Positions 43,144 through 52,346 of a stretch of DNA of 64,000 nt are shown piece by piece (position 1 is the first letter of the stretch; every line of letters starts with the position of its first letter). Source of the stretch: Allocoprococcus comes (GTDB lineage Bacteria > Bacillota > Clostridia > Lachnospirales > Lachnospiraceae); contig NZ_JAAIMM010000018.1 of assembly GCF_013300725.1 (NCBI RefSeq), positions 1 through 64,000 on the forward strand, read 5' to 3'. The notes under the pieces are model-generated. The model saw only the letters and a list, made by a program, of their open reading frames with translations. It ran no database searches and was not told the DNA's origin. Both the position numbers and the translations under genes were made by a program.

Positions 43144-43260
43144 CAATTCCATTTCCTTGTAATGAATAAAACATTTTAGATACTATAATAAAAAAATCCC
43201 GTTGCTTTAATAATACCATCTTCTTAACCCATTTTCTATATAATCTCTTCCAAACAGCGA

Positions 43261-43280
43261 AAAGCTCCCGAAGGAGCTTT
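43261..43280 (-). terminator. Hairpin after tnpV
   Basis: AAAGCTCC (43261-43268) and GGAGCTTT (43273-43280) form an 8-bp stem with a CGAA loop, 8 bp after the TnpV stop on the minus strand. The T tract is short. Confidence 0.65.
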
Positions 43281-43288
43281 CCATTACC

Positions 43289-43660
43289 TTAAATATACAC
43301 TAATTCTTTTAACACAATCTCTTCTGCAGCATTCCGGATATTGTTTACCGCTCTGACCCATTCCATCTGATCACGAGCTTTCAATTCTTCCGTAATGCCC
43401 TGCTGCTCCATCATCTGACGTACCAGAATATCCATTCTCTCCTGTGCTTCATCGTCCACAAGATTCAGATGTTCCACCAGTCTGTCTTCCAACATATACA
43501 GTGAATACATTGCCAGACGATGCTCTTTCAGATATGTTTTCCGCATCATTCCATATTTCCCATAATGCGGTTCTTCATCTGTACTGACAAGATTCGGATA
43601 GTAAATTCCGTCTGCGCCAAGTGTGTAGGTTCCACCCATTTTTTCAAATGTGCTTTTCAT
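43289..43660 (-). CDS. tnpV: TnpV-family transposon protein
   Basis: The 123-residue protein (GGTYTLGADGIYYPNL, then YGKYGMMRKTYLKEHRLAMYSLYML) belongs to the TnpV family known from Tn4451-like elements with large serine recombinases. Its role is not established; it is not needed for excision in Tn4451 as far as I recall. It lies 31 bp after the rlmD stop and would follow the recombinase gene directly in the circular form of element I, where the rlmD tail and the recombinase head are joined. Confidence 0.88.
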   Translation of the reverse strand: MKSTFEKMGGTYTLGADGIYYPNLVSTDEEPHYGKYGMMRKTYLKEHRLAMYSLYMLEDRLVEHLNLVDDEAQERMDILVRQMMEQQGITEELKARDQMEWVRAVNNIRNAAEEIVLKELVYI

Positions 43661-43691
43661 GTGTTATTCCTCCTTGAAATCAGCGATGTCC

Positions 43692-45374
43692 TTAGATCAT
43701 CGCAAAATATTTCAGGGCAGCCTTGATAGCTTCTTCCTTCTCTTTCGGGCATTGTGGAACTCTTGCATTTTCTGATTTTGGAAGATTATAGTTTTCTCCC
43801 ACTTCAATTCCACATTTGCGTTTTACCTGAGAAATATATAAACTTGAAACCTTCAAGCCAAATTCTTTCAGCACATAATCTTTGATTTCCTGATAGGTTG
43901 CTTTCAACTCGGCACTGGTAGCATCCAGCTCGTCCAGGTCTAAGTCGATCTCTATCGTGTCATCCGGCTTCTGTTGGGACAAAAGAACAACTGTCTCCAC
44001 ATGCACGCTCATCGGAAACATATCAGTCGCCTTCACCTTCCTGATCTCATACCCATTCTCCCGCAGATACTTCACATCCCGCGCCAAAGTCGCTGAATCG
44101 CAGCTCACATATACAATCCTCTCCGGCTCCATCTGAACCATTGTATCCAGTACGCTTGTCTCACATCCTTTTCTCGGCGGATCGACTACGATCACATCCG
44201 CCCTCGCATGCTCTCCCGGATGCTCTTTTGCATAATCCGCATAATATTCCGGCAACACTTCTTCTGCCTTTCCTACAAAAAACTCCGCGTTTGTAATCTC
44301 ATTGATCTCGGCATTATGCTTTGCATCTTCAATTGCCTGTGGCACGATTTCCACGCCGTAAACTTTCTGTGCTTTCTGCGCAAGGAAAAGGGAAATCGTT
44401 CCGATTCCACAATACACATCCCAAACCGTCTCTTTTCCAGTAAGCCCTGCGTATTCCAGTGCGGTTCCGTAAAGTACCTCTGTCTGTACCGGATTCACCT
44501 GATAGAAAGACAGCGGTGAAATCTGATATTTGACATTACCGATATAATCGGTGATATACGTCTGTCCCCAGAGCGGGCAAACCTTTGATCCCATGATCAC
44601 ATTCGTCTTTTCTTTATTGATATTATAAGTAATACTTGTCATTCCCGGAATCTTTGTCAGCTTTTCCACCAATTTCTCACTGTGTGGAAGCTTATCCCCG
44701 TTAAGGATCAGACAAACCATGATCTCTTTTGTTGTAAATCCATACCGGACCAGGACATGGCGCACCAGTCCTTTGTGCCGTTTCTCATCATATGCAGAAA
44801 TCTTCTCTTCCCGCATGTAGTCCAGAATCTGATCCAGGATCACTTTATTCTCCGGTACTCCAAGTACGCAGTCCCTGTCCGGAACCGGGATGATCTGATG
44901 GGTTCTTCCGGCATAGAATCCGGCAATCAGATTCCCTTCTTTATCTACTCCGATCGGGAACTGTGCTTTATTCCGGTAACGGAACGGTTCCTCCATTCCT
45001 GCGATCGGCTCCATGATCTGATCCAGCAATTCTTCTTCCACACCGCCAAGACGGATCAGGTTATTTCTTACTTTTGTATTTTTAAACTCCAGCTGTTTCC
45101 GGTAATCCATCTCCTGGATCTGGCATCCGCCACAACGTCTTGCCTCCGGACAGCGTGCAGATACACGAAATGCGGATTCTTTTACAATCCGCATTAATCT
45201 CGCATATCCGTAGTTCTTTTTTGCTTTCATTACTTTTACTTCAACGGTATCTCCGATGACTGCATCCTTGATAAACAGCGTATATCCATCTACCTTTCCG
45301 ATTCCTTCACCGCCGATTCCGATATCTGTAACTTCTACCGTCACTACGTCATTTTTCTTCATTTTTATACTCAT
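43692..45374 (-). CDS. rlmD: 23S rRNA (uracil-5-)-methyltransferase RlmD with mobile-element C-terminal tail
   Basis: The enzyme methylates U1939 of 23S rRNA using S-adenosylmethionine. Visible parts are a TRAM domain (1-60), an iron-sulfur Cys cluster (CPEARRCGGC near 75-84), the methyltransferase core (VWDVYCGIGTISLFLA), DPPRKGCE and the catalytic Cys in YVSCDSATLARD. A normal protein ends soon after VETVVLLS (codons 459-466). Here 94 further residues follow, with TYQEIKDYVLKEFGLKV and LYISQVKRKCGIEVG, closely like the tail of the serine recombinase at 23172. The 560-residue length is about 100 above the usual. The catalytic part is intact, so activity is probably kept. It follows yhaM after 19 bp. 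Confidence 0.93.
   Translation of the reverse strand: MSIKMKKNDVVTVEVTDIGIGGEGIGKVDGYTLFIKDAVIGDTVEVKVMKAKKNYGYARLMRIVKESAFRVSARCPEARRCGGCQIQEMDYRKQLEFKNTKVRNNLIRLGGVEEELLDQIMEPIAGMEEPFRYRNKAQFPIGVDKEGNLIAGFYAGRTHQIIPVPDRDCVLGVPENKVILDQILDYMREEKISAYDEKRHKGLVRHVLVRYGFTTKEIMVCLILNGDKLPHSEKLVEKLTKIPGMTSITYNINKEKTNVIMGSKVCPLWGQTYITDYIGNVKYQISPLSFYQVNPVQTEVLYGTALEYAGLTGKETVWDVYCGIGTISLFLAQKAQKVYGVEIVPQAIEDAKHNAEINEITNAEFFVGKAEEVLPEYYADYAKEHPGEHARADVIVVDPPRKGCETSVLDTMVQMEPERIVYVSCDSATLARDVKYLRENGYEIRKVKATDMFPMSVHVETVVLLSQQKPDDTIEIDLDLDELDATSAELKATYQEIKDYVLKEFGLKVSSLYISQVKRKCGIEVGENYNLPKSENARVPQCPKEKEEAIKAALKYFAMI
43977..44000 (-). other. Putative att site in rlmD (codons 459-466)
   Basis: The bases encode VETVVLLS, the conserved end of RlmD. 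The same octapeptide, in frame, occurs at the same codon 550 of both recombinases. Inferred left junction between host rlmD and element I. rlmD (rum) is a known integration site of serine-recombinase elements in Firmicutes. Confidence 0.65.
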
Positions 45375-45393
45375 CTTTCTTTCAGAACTTCTC

Positions 45394-46335
45394 TTAGATA
45401 CTGGTCTTTCTTAAGTTGGATTCAAACAGACGGTTATAACCTAACCAGTCTTTTGTATCTTTTGCCTTAAAAATCTCTGTCAATGTCTGCATCTTTGCAT
45501 CAGCATTATCCGCACAATTAAGTGCCATTGCCTCAGCAAGCGCCGGTTTTTTCGGCGAACCGTATTCGAGTTCTCCGTGATGCGCTACGATACAGTGCTT
45601 TAATTCGCTGGCAAGCTTCTTTGGGAAATCCGGAATCTCACGAATTGCATCATCCAGCATTTCCACACCGATCACAATATGACCGAGCAGCTGCCCGTCA
45701 TCGGTATAATCATTATCCGGAAACAGGGAAAGTTCCTGTGTCTTTCCGATATCATGGCACATTGCCGCTGTATACAGAAGATCCTTATTCAGGATCGGAT
45801 ATGCCCCTGCCATATATTCACAGAATTTCACTACACTTAATGTGTGCTCCAGAAGTCCTCCGGCAAATCCGTGATGTACACTCTTTGCTGCCGAATGTGC
45901 CTTGAAGCTCTTGATAAACTGCTCATCATTTACAAAATAATACCGGATCACCTGCTGCAGATACGGGTTCTTCACCTGCTTTCCATAACGCATCAGTTCT
46001 TCATACATTCCATCCACACTTTTCTCGCTGGTCGGCATATAATCCGCCGGATCGTATTCTCCCTCGTCTGCTACACGGAGCTGCTTGATGTTCATCTGAA
46101 GATTGCCGTTATAGCTGATGATCTCCCCGTAAACTTCAATAAAATCTTTTTCGCTGTAATCTGCAATTCCATTTGAATTCGGATCCCAGATCTTTCCATC
46201 CAAAGTTCCTGTCTTGTCCTGAAGGATCAGGTTGTCGTATGGTTTCCCGTTCCTTGTCTCCGCACTTCTTTTTCCTTTGCAAAGATACGTATTTCTGATT
46301 GTCTCGCCTTCGTGTAATGTCTCAATATATCTCAT
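45394..46335 (-). CDS. yhaM: 3'-5' exoribonuclease YhaM
   Basis: The 313-residue protein has an N-terminal OB fold (about 10-90; YDNLILQDKTGTLDGKIWD) and an HD phosphohydrolase domain with GGLLEHTLSV, HDIGKTQE and AHHGELEYGSP, the layout of YhaM 3'-5' exonucleases of Firmicutes. It works in RNA turnover. It lies upstream of rlmD by 19 bp on the same strand; co-transcription is likely, so elements integrating in rlmD fall at the end of an operon. Confidence 0.92.
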   Translation of the reverse strand: MRYIETLHEGETIRNTYLCKGKRSAETRNGKPYDNLILQDKTGTLDGKIWDPNSNGIADYSEKDFIEVYGEIISYNGNLQMNIKQLRVADEGEYDPADYMPTSEKSVDGMYEELMRYGKQVKNPYLQQVIRYYFVNDEQFIKSFKAHSAAKSVHHGFAGGLLEHTLSVVKFCEYMAGAYPILNKDLLYTAAMCHDIGKTQELSLFPDNDYTDDGQLLGHIVIGVEMLDDAIREIPDFPKKLASELKHCIVAHHGELEYGSPKKPALAEAMALNCADNADAKMQTLTEIFKAKDTKDWLGYNRLFESNLRKTSI

Positions 46336-46391
46336 GTCATTCCTCTTCCTGCTCTATATTTTAAATTTATGATTGCTTTTTATCTGCAAAT

Positions 46392-47681
46392 CTATTCTTT
46401 ACTTCCAACTGTCACATCAAATGTTACATCGACATAACCATCTGCGCCACGCCTCTGCCCTTTGATCCTGATCTGTGTACCGGTTCCGGCTTCTATGATC
46501 TGTTTATGAAGTCCTGTTATACCGGTGATATCTGTCTTGTTAATCTCTGTGATCACATCACCATTCTGGATCCCTGCCTGCATCGCAGGCGAATCGGCCT
46601 CTACTTCCCTGACATAAATGCCTTTCGGGATTCCCTGTTCGCCGGAAAGCTTCTCCGTCACTACGACTCCGTGAACGCCAATATACGGAACTCCCTGTCC
46701 ATTTGCCAGAAGTTCGATCTCTTCCTTGATATCCGAAATCGCATAGGCACTCACAAGATTTCCGTCTCTCTGCAGTTCTGACTGGTCACAGATTCCAATC
46801 ACTTCACCCGCCGTGTTAAACAGAATTCCGCTCCCTTTTTCACTTCCTGCAATATCTGTATCAAGCAGCCGGTACTGCCCGTCTGCCACTGTCCGGTAAT
46901 TTCTGGTGGAACTGATGATCCCATATCCGACACCACCTGCATATCCAAACTGCTCACCAAGAACGATCACGCCGTCCCCACGGTTCACTGCAATGGAATT
47001 ACCAAGCGTCGCCGTCTGGATCTGGTTCCTCGTGCTATCCGACAGATCTGATCTCTTAACCGCAATAATCGCAAGTCCAAGATTCCGGTCCTGCTTTTTC
47101 AAAGTTGCGTTATATGTCGTATTGTCTGAAAATGTAGCTTTCAGTGCTTCTGCATCTTTTACAATTCTTGCCGGTGCCGCAATCAAAAGATCTGCACCAT
47201 TACCCCAGAAAATAACTCCCGATACAGCCTGTTCCTGCTCCCCTGCATTCTCCCAGCCTTCATCCCGGTGCACGGCATAGATCTCAACCACACTTTTTCC
47301 TGCCGACACTGCCACCTGGTATAATGCGTGGTTCATCTCCTGATAATCTTCAACAGTCAGATCCGGATACTGAATCTCTTCATCCTGTGCTTCCTGATCC
47401 TTGGTATCCTCCTCATCCTCAACCGGAGTTTCCTCCTGATCCAGCGGAATCGTTACCTTCTCTCCGCCCAGATGTGTCATCGCCCATGGGCGAAGGGCAT
47501 AAAACGCAAGACCTGCTGCAAGTCCAAAAATCAGTCCTCTTCCTGCAAGCCTGCACAGATTTCCTATGATTCCTTTTTTACTTCGCTGTTCATCTTTTAC
47601 TGTTTCCTGCAAAAACGAATATTTTTCTTCCTCACTGTCGTGCGGTTCTTCGTTCCGCTTATTCTCCCGATTATCAGACAT
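46392..47681 (-). CDS. HtrA-like membrane protein with degenerate protease domain and PDZ
   Basis: The 429-residue protein has an acidic cytoplasmic N-terminus, one membrane helix (near 50-70), an acidic linker, a trypsin-like domain and a C-terminal PDZ domain (GIYVREVEADSPAMQAGIQNGDVI). In the protease domain, the places of the triad look altered. Where HtrA has TNNHV, this has IAAPARIV; where it has TDLAVI, this has NLGLAII. GNSGG is replaced by EKGSGI. So His and Asp appear lost, and it is probably a non-proteolytic chaperone or sensor. It precedes yhaM by 56 bp. Confidence 0.85.
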   Translation of the reverse strand: MSDNRENKRNEEPHDSEEEKYSFLQETVKDEQRSKKGIIGNLCRLAGRGLIFGLAAGLAFYALRPWAMTHLGGEKVTIPLDQEETPVEDEEDTKDQEAQDEEIQYPDLTVEDYQEMNHALYQVAVSAGKSVVEIYAVHRDEGWENAGEQEQAVSGVIFWGNGADLLIAAPARIVKDAEALKATFSDNTTYNATLKKQDRNLGLAIIAVKRSDLSDSTRNQIQTATLGNSIAVNRGDGVIVLGEQFGYAGGVGYGIISSTRNYRTVADGQYRLLDTDIAGSEKGSGILFNTAGEVIGICDQSELQRDGNLVSAYAISDIKEEIELLANGQGVPYIGVHGVVVTEKLSGEQGIPKGIYVREVEADSPAMQAGIQNGDVITEINKTDITGITGLHKQIIEAGTGTQIRIKGQRRGADGYVDVTFDVTVGSKE

Positions 47682-47839
47682 TGTGCTTCTCCTTAGGCCT
47701 CCGGAGTGCTTTCAGCCACACCTGGTTTTAGTATACATGATTCCCCGCAAATGTTCAACGAAATTTCACCTTTCCACTTTCATTTAGACGGTAAATACGT
47801 TAGAATAGAACCAGACAAAATATGAGGTATAAATGTATT

Positions 47840-50215
47840 ATGAATCAAAAATCTTTAACAAAATTGGAATTTCCAAAAATTATAGAGATGCTGACCGATC
47901 ACGCTTCTTCCCCTGGCGGAGCTTCATTCTGCCGACGGATCAAGCCGATGACCGACCTTAACAAAATCAACACTGCACAGGAACAGACTTCCGCAGCATT
48001 TACCCGCATTGTAAAGAAGGGAATTCCTTCTTTCAGCGGCTGCTATGCTGTCTCTGACTCTCTCAAGCGCCTGGAGATCGGAAGTGCCTTAAGCGCACCG
48101 GAACTCCTCCGGATCGGCAAGCTTCTTCAGACAACCGCCCGGATCAAATCCTACGGCCGTCATGAAAATGCAGACGATCAGGCAGATTGTCTGGATGTAT
48201 ATTTTGAACAGCTTGCGCCGCTTACACCACTTTCTGCTGAAATTGACCGCTGCATTCTTGGTGAAGATGAGATCAGCGACGATGCCAGCAGCAAATTAAA
48301 GCAGATCCGCCGCAGTATTAACGGCATGAATGACAAGATCCATTCTACCATGACCGGACTTTTGAACGGTTCCATGCGCACCTATCTCCAGGATGCCATT
48401 ATTACCATGCGTGGCGACCGTTACTGTCTCCCGGTAAAAGCCGAGTACCGCAGCCAGGTAAATGGTCTGATCCATGACCAGTCAGCAACCGGCTCCACAC
48501 TTTTCATTGAGCCGATGGCCGTTGTCAAACTGAACAATGATCTGAAAGAATTATATGCCCGGGAGCAGGAAGAGATCCAGGTGATCCTTGCCCGCCTCAG
48601 TGTGGATGCAGCTGAATATATTGAAGAAATCCGTCTGAACTACAAAGCACTTGTGGAACTGGATTTTATTTTTGCAAAAGGTGCACTGGCACTGGATATG
48701 AACGCCAGCCGCCCAGTCTTCAACAACGAAGGCCGGATCCGGATCCGTGAGGGAAGGCATCCTCTTCTGGACCGTAAAAAAGTTGTTCCGATCAGTCTGA
48801 CACTTGGAGATACCTTTGATCTTCTCGTCATAACCGGTCCGAACACAGGTGGTAAGACCGTTTCCCTCAAGACTGTGGGGCTTTTTACCCTGATGGGACA
48901 GGCAGGTCTGCACATTCCTGCACTTGACCGATCAGAGCTTGCTGTATTTAACCAGGTTTATGCTGATATTGGTGACGAACAGAGTATTGAACAGTCTTTA
49001 AGTACCTTCTCTTCTCACATGACAAATGTGGTCTCTTTCCTAAATCATGTGGATGAGAATTCATTAGTCCTTTTCGATGAACTTGGTGCGGGAACCGATC
49101 CGACTGAGGGTGCTGCGCTTGCTATCGCCATCCTGTCACATCTGCATAACCGAGGGATCCGTACTATGGCAACGACACACTACAGCGAACTGAAGGTATT
49201 TGCTCTTTCTACTCCGGGAGTAGAAAATGCCTGCTGTGAATTTGACGTGGAGACATTGAGCCCGACTTACCATCTTCTGATCGGTATTCCGGGAAAAAGT
49301 AATGCTTTCGCGATTTCCGAAAAACTCGGCCTTCCGGATTATATCATCCAGGATGCCAAAACGCATCTGACCGAGGAGGATGAATCTTTTGAAGATCTCC
49401 TTACTGATCTGGAACAGAGCCGCAAGACCATCGAGAAAGAACGGGAAGAGATTGCTTCTTACCGTCGCGAGATGGAGCGTCTCAAGTCCGAGCTCAAGAA
49501 CCAACAGGAAAAGCTGGATACACAGCGCGACCGGATCATTCGTGAGGCAAATGCCAGAGCAACCGACATTGTTCAGGAAGCCAAGGATTTTGCAGATGAG
49601 ACGATGAAGAACTTCCGCAAATTCGGCAAAGCCAGTATTTCTGCTTCCGAGATGGAAAAAGAAAGAGAACGGATCCGCAAGCAGCTTTCCAAAACTGAAA
49701 ATAAAAACCGTCTGGAAAAGAAAAAGCCTTCCAAAGCTTACAAGGCAAGCGATTTCCATCTGGGCGATTCTGTAAAAGTACTGAGTATGAATCTGACCGG
49801 AACGGTAAATTCACTGCCGGATGCCAAAGGCAACCTGTTTGTCCAGATGGGTATCCTCCGATCACAGGTCAATATTTCCGATCTTGAACTGATCGAAGAA
49901 CCGCTTACGGTTACTGCAAAGCAGATGCGCAGAACCAGCAGTGGCAAGATGAAGATGGGCAAATCCATGCACGTCAGCCCGGAGATCAATCTTCTCGGCA
50001 AGACAGTCGATGAAGCAGTTGCCGAACTTGACAAATATCTGGATGATGCCTATATCGCACACTTAAGTCCGGTACGAATTGTACACGGGAAAGGAACCGG
50101 CGCACTCAGAAACGGGATCCATCAGTATCTGCGCCGCCAGAAACATATCAAATCCTTCCGGCTGGGAGCTTTCGGGGAGGGCGATGCCGGTGTAACTATC
50201 GTAGAATTCAAATAA
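47840..50215 (+). CDS. mutS2: Endonuclease/ATPase MutS2
   Basis: The 791-residue protein has a MutS core without mismatch-recognition domain: lever region (about 130-300), ATPase with Walker A TGPNTGGKTVSLKT near 333, Walker B ELGAGTDPTEGAAL and TTHYSELK. A coiled coil (520-620), a KOW-like segment (LGDSVKVLSMNLTGTV) and a C-terminal Smr nuclease domain (LLGKTVDEAVAELDKYLDDA, then HGKGTGALRNGIHQYL) follow. MutS2 limits recombination and rescues stalled ribosomes in Firmicutes. ATG 47840 was preferred because GAGGT precedes it; an upstream ATG at 47822 lacks a site. It is divergent from the HtrA-like gene. Confidence 0.95.
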   Translation: MNQKSLTKLEFPKIIEMLTDHASSPGGASFCRRIKPMTDLNKINTAQEQTSAAFTRIVKKGIPSFSGCYAVSDSLKRLEIGSALSAPELLRIGKLLQTTARIKSYGRHENADDQADCLDVYFEQLAPLTPLSAEIDRCILGEDEISDDASSKLKQIRRSINGMNDKIHSTMTGLLNGSMRTYLQDAIITMRGDRYCLPVKAEYRSQVNGLIHDQSATGSTLFIEPMAVVKLNNDLKELYAREQEEIQVILARLSVDAAEYIEEIRLNYKALVELDFIFAKGALALDMNASRPVFNNEGRIRIREGRHPLLDRKKVVPISLTLGDTFDLLVITGPNTGGKTVSLKTVGLFTLMGQAGLHIPALDRSELAVFNQVYADIGDEQSIEQSLSTFSSHMTNVVSFLNHVDENSLVLFDELGAGTDPTEGAALAIAILSHLHNRGIRTMATTHYSELKVFALSTPGVENACCEFDVETLSPTYHLLIGIPGKSNAFAISEKLGLPDYIIQDAKTHLTEEDESFEDLLTDLEQSRKTIEKEREEIASYRREMERLKSELKNQQEKLDTQRDRIIREANARATDIVQEAKDFADETMKNFRKFGKASISASEMEKERERIRKQLSKTENKNRLEKKKPSKAYKASDFHLGDSVKVLSMNLTGTVNSLPDAKGNLFVQMGILRSQVNISDLELIEEPLTVTAKQMRRTSSGKMKMGKSMHVSPEINLLGKTVDEAVAELDKYLDDAYIAHLSPVRIVHGKGTGALRNGIHQYLRRQKHIKSFRLGAFGEGDAGVTIVEFK

Positions 50216-50232
50216 TCATTGGGGGAACTATC

Positions 50233-50934
50233 ATGGTGACTAAACAGAAAATCTTAATTGTAGATGACGACGAGAATATTGCAGAACTGATTTCTCTCTA
50301 CCTTACAAAGGAATGCTTCGATACGATGATCGTACACGACGGGGAAGAAGCACTTACCGCATTTGAATCCTATCAGCCAAACCTGATGCTGCTCGATCTG
50401 ATGCTTCCGGGCATCGACGGCTATCAGGTCTGTCGCGAGATCCGCAGTAAGCACAACACCCCAATCATTATGCTTTCCGCAAAAGGAGAGGTATTTGACA
50501 AGGTGCTCGGTCTGGAGCTTGGTGCTGATGATTACGTCTTAAAACCATTCGATTCCAAGGAGCTTGTCGCAAGAGTAAAAGCGGTACTCAGACGCTATCA
50601 GCCTGCCAAACCAGAAGTTCCTGCCGCCAGCCGCGGAAAGGTTGTTGACTATCCGGGAATCGAGATCAATCTTACCAATTACGCAGTAACCGTTGATGGT
50701 AAGAATGTAGATATGCCGCCAAAAGAACTGGAGCTTTTGTATTTTCTCGCCTCCTCACCAAACCAGGTATTCACACGCGAGCAGCTCCTTGACCAGATCT
50801 GGGGCTATGAGTATGTCGGCGACACCCGTACCGTTGATGTTCATATTAAGCGTCTGCGCGAGAAGATCAAGGATCATCCTTCCTGGGGACTTAGTACCGT
50901 CTGGGGAATCGGTTACAAATTTGAGGTGAAGTAA
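50233..50934 (+). CDS. OmpR/PhoB-family response regulator
   Basis: The 233-residue protein has a receiver domain (ILIVDDDENIAELI, phosphoacceptor in LMLLDLMLPG, LKPFD) and an OmpR-type winged helix (MPPKELELLYFLASSPNQVF, then RTVDVHIKRLREKIKD, GIGYKFEV). It overlaps the kinase gene by 1 bp (TAATG). The start ATG has GGGGG upstream. It lies 17 bp after mutS2, probably in one transcript. The regulon is unknown; the protein resembles the WalR/PhoP group. Confidence 0.93.
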   Translation: MVTKQKILIVDDDENIAELISLYLTKECFDTMIVHDGEEALTAFESYQPNLMLLDLMLPGIDGYQVCREIRSKHNTPIIMLSAKGEVFDKVLGLELGADDYVLKPFDSKELVARVKAVLRRYQPAKPEVPAASRGKVVDYPGIEINLTNYAVTVDGKNVDMPPKELELLYFLASSPNQVFTREQLLDQIWGYEYVGDTRTVDVHIKRLREKIKDHPSWGLSTVWGIGYKFEVK

Positions 50935-52346
50935 TGAAAAGTACCCTTTACCTTAAATTTATCCTCTTATATATTATTCTCGGATTTTTAAGTATTTTTA
51001 CGGTGGCATCCCTGTCATCCACACTGACAACCCACTATCTGGAAAGCAGCATTTCCGGCAATATGTATCAGTCGGCAAATCTGCTTGCATCCAATTATCT
51101 GCCGGACTATTTTTCCGAAACCATTACCCTGGCAGATGTTTATACACAGCTCAATGGTATGAGCGATTATCTGAATTCAGATATCTGGTTTGTTGATAAC
51201 GAGGGATCTTTGCTTGCATCTGCCAAATCCGGCGATGTATCCTATGCCCCTTCCCGGATTGAAAATTTTGATCCTGCCGAATCCGGCGGCTCCACTTATC
51301 TGACCGGTGATTATCATGGGTACTTCAACTCAGAAATGATCACCGTGATCGCTCCGGTCACAGAGAAATTTTCAACCCGCGGATATCTGCTTGTACATAA
51401 GCCTTACTCGCAGATCACAGACGCACATTCTGTTCTGATGCGTAACACGTATATCGTGATTCTGATCATTTATGTGCTCTCATTCATTATTTTGCTGGGT
51501 GTACATTTTCTGATCTACCGCCCGCTCGTCAAGATTACGAATGCGGCAAAGCAGTATGCTTCCGGCAATCTGGATGTTGTCATTCCGGTTAATACGCAGG
51601 ATGAGATGGGATATCTTTCCGCATCTCTCAACTACATGTCTTCCCAACTAAAAGATATGGAGGATTACCAGAAGAAATTTGTGGCAAATGTATCCCATGA
51701 TTTCCGTTCTCCCCTGACTTCCATCAAAGGCTATGTTGAAGCCATGGCGGATGGCACGATCCCACCTGAAATGCAGGGCAAATACTTAAATATCATCTTA
51801 TTTGAAACAGAACGTCTTACTGACCTTACACGCGATCTGCTGACATTAAATGAATTTGATACGAAGGATCTTCTTCTTGATAAAACAGATTTTGATATTC
51901 ACGAAGTGATCCGTAACACAGCAGCTTCTTTCGAAGGTACCTGCACTGCCAAAAAAATTTCTATCGAACTTCTTCTGGCAACCCGTACCCTGTATGTACA
52001 TGCTGACCGGCACAAGATCCAGCAGGTTCTGTACAATCTGCTGGACAACGCGATCAAATTCAGCAATCCGGAATCTACGATCACGATTGAAACCACACCG
52101 CGCGGTGACAAAGTATATACTTCCGTCAAAGATTATGGAATTGGCATTCCGAAATCAAGTATCAACAAAATATGGGAACGTTTTTACAAAAGCGATCTCT
52201 CCCGCGGAAAAGACAAAAAAGGAACCGGACTCGGGCTTTCGATCGTAAAAGAAATTATTCAGGCACACAATGAAAATATCAATGTGATCAGTACCGAGGG
52301 AGTCGGAACAGAATTTATCTTCTCCCTTCCACTGATGAAAAAATAG
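50934..52346 (+). CDS. Sensor histidine kinase with HAMP domain
   Basis: The 470-residue kinase has two membrane helices (about 8-28 and 172-194) around an extracytoplasmic sensor of about 140 residues with a PAS-like pattern (SDIWFVDNEGSLLASAKSG). A HAMP domain, HisKA with VANVSHDFRSPLTSIKGYV, and HATPase with NLLDNAIKFS, VKDYGIGIP and GTGLGLSIVKEI follow. It is co-translated with the response regulator. The dispersed repeat starts at its stop codon. Confidence 0.93.
   Translation: MKSTLYLKFILLYIILGFLSIFTVASLSSTLTTHYLESSISGNMYQSANLLASNYLPDYFSETITLADVYTQLNGMSDYLNSDIWFVDNEGSLLASAKSGDVSYAPSRIENFDPAESGGSTYLTGDYHGYFNSEMITVIAPVTEKFSTRGYLLVHKPYSQITDAHSVLMRNTYIVILIIYVLSFIILLGVHFLIYRPLVKITNAAKQYASGNLDVVIPVNTQDEMGYLSASLNYMSSQLKDMEDYQKKFVANVSHDFRSPLTSIKGYVEAMADGTIPPEMQGKYLNIILFETERLTDLTRDLLTLNEFDTKDLLLDKTDFDIHEVIRNTAASFEGTCTAKKISIELLLATRTLYVHADRHKIQQVLYNLLDNAIKFSNPESTITIETTPRGDKVYTSVKDYGIGIPKSSINKIWERFYKSDLSRGKDKKGTGLGLSIVKEIIQAHNENINVISTEGVGTEFIFSLPLMKK

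Larger units (their letters stand above)
23460..44000. mobile_element. Element I: MobQ-type integrative element with plasmid-like replication and a nuclease-STAND gene
   Basis: About 20.5 kb lie between the att motifs in recombinase 2 and rlmD. It carries, from left: recombinase, a GNAT toxin-antitoxin-like pair, a small conserved protein, a STAND/TPR protein, an ABC transporter with a two-component system, ParM, ParR-like, RepA-like and DnaC-like genes, DUF3847, oriT with MobQ relaxase, the nuclease-STAND gene and TnpV. No type IV secretion genes were seen, so transfer would need a helper. Borders are inferred. Confidence 0.7.

Noticed and set aside
1-44000. Self-transmissible conjugative element
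   Set aside because: No VirB4, VirD4/TcpA or other type IV secretion genes were seen in either element; relaxase plus oriT alone means mobilizable.
43692-45374. rlmD as a broken pseudogene
   Set aside because: The frame is open through all catalytic motifs and only the end is extended, so it is best read as an intact gene with an added tail.
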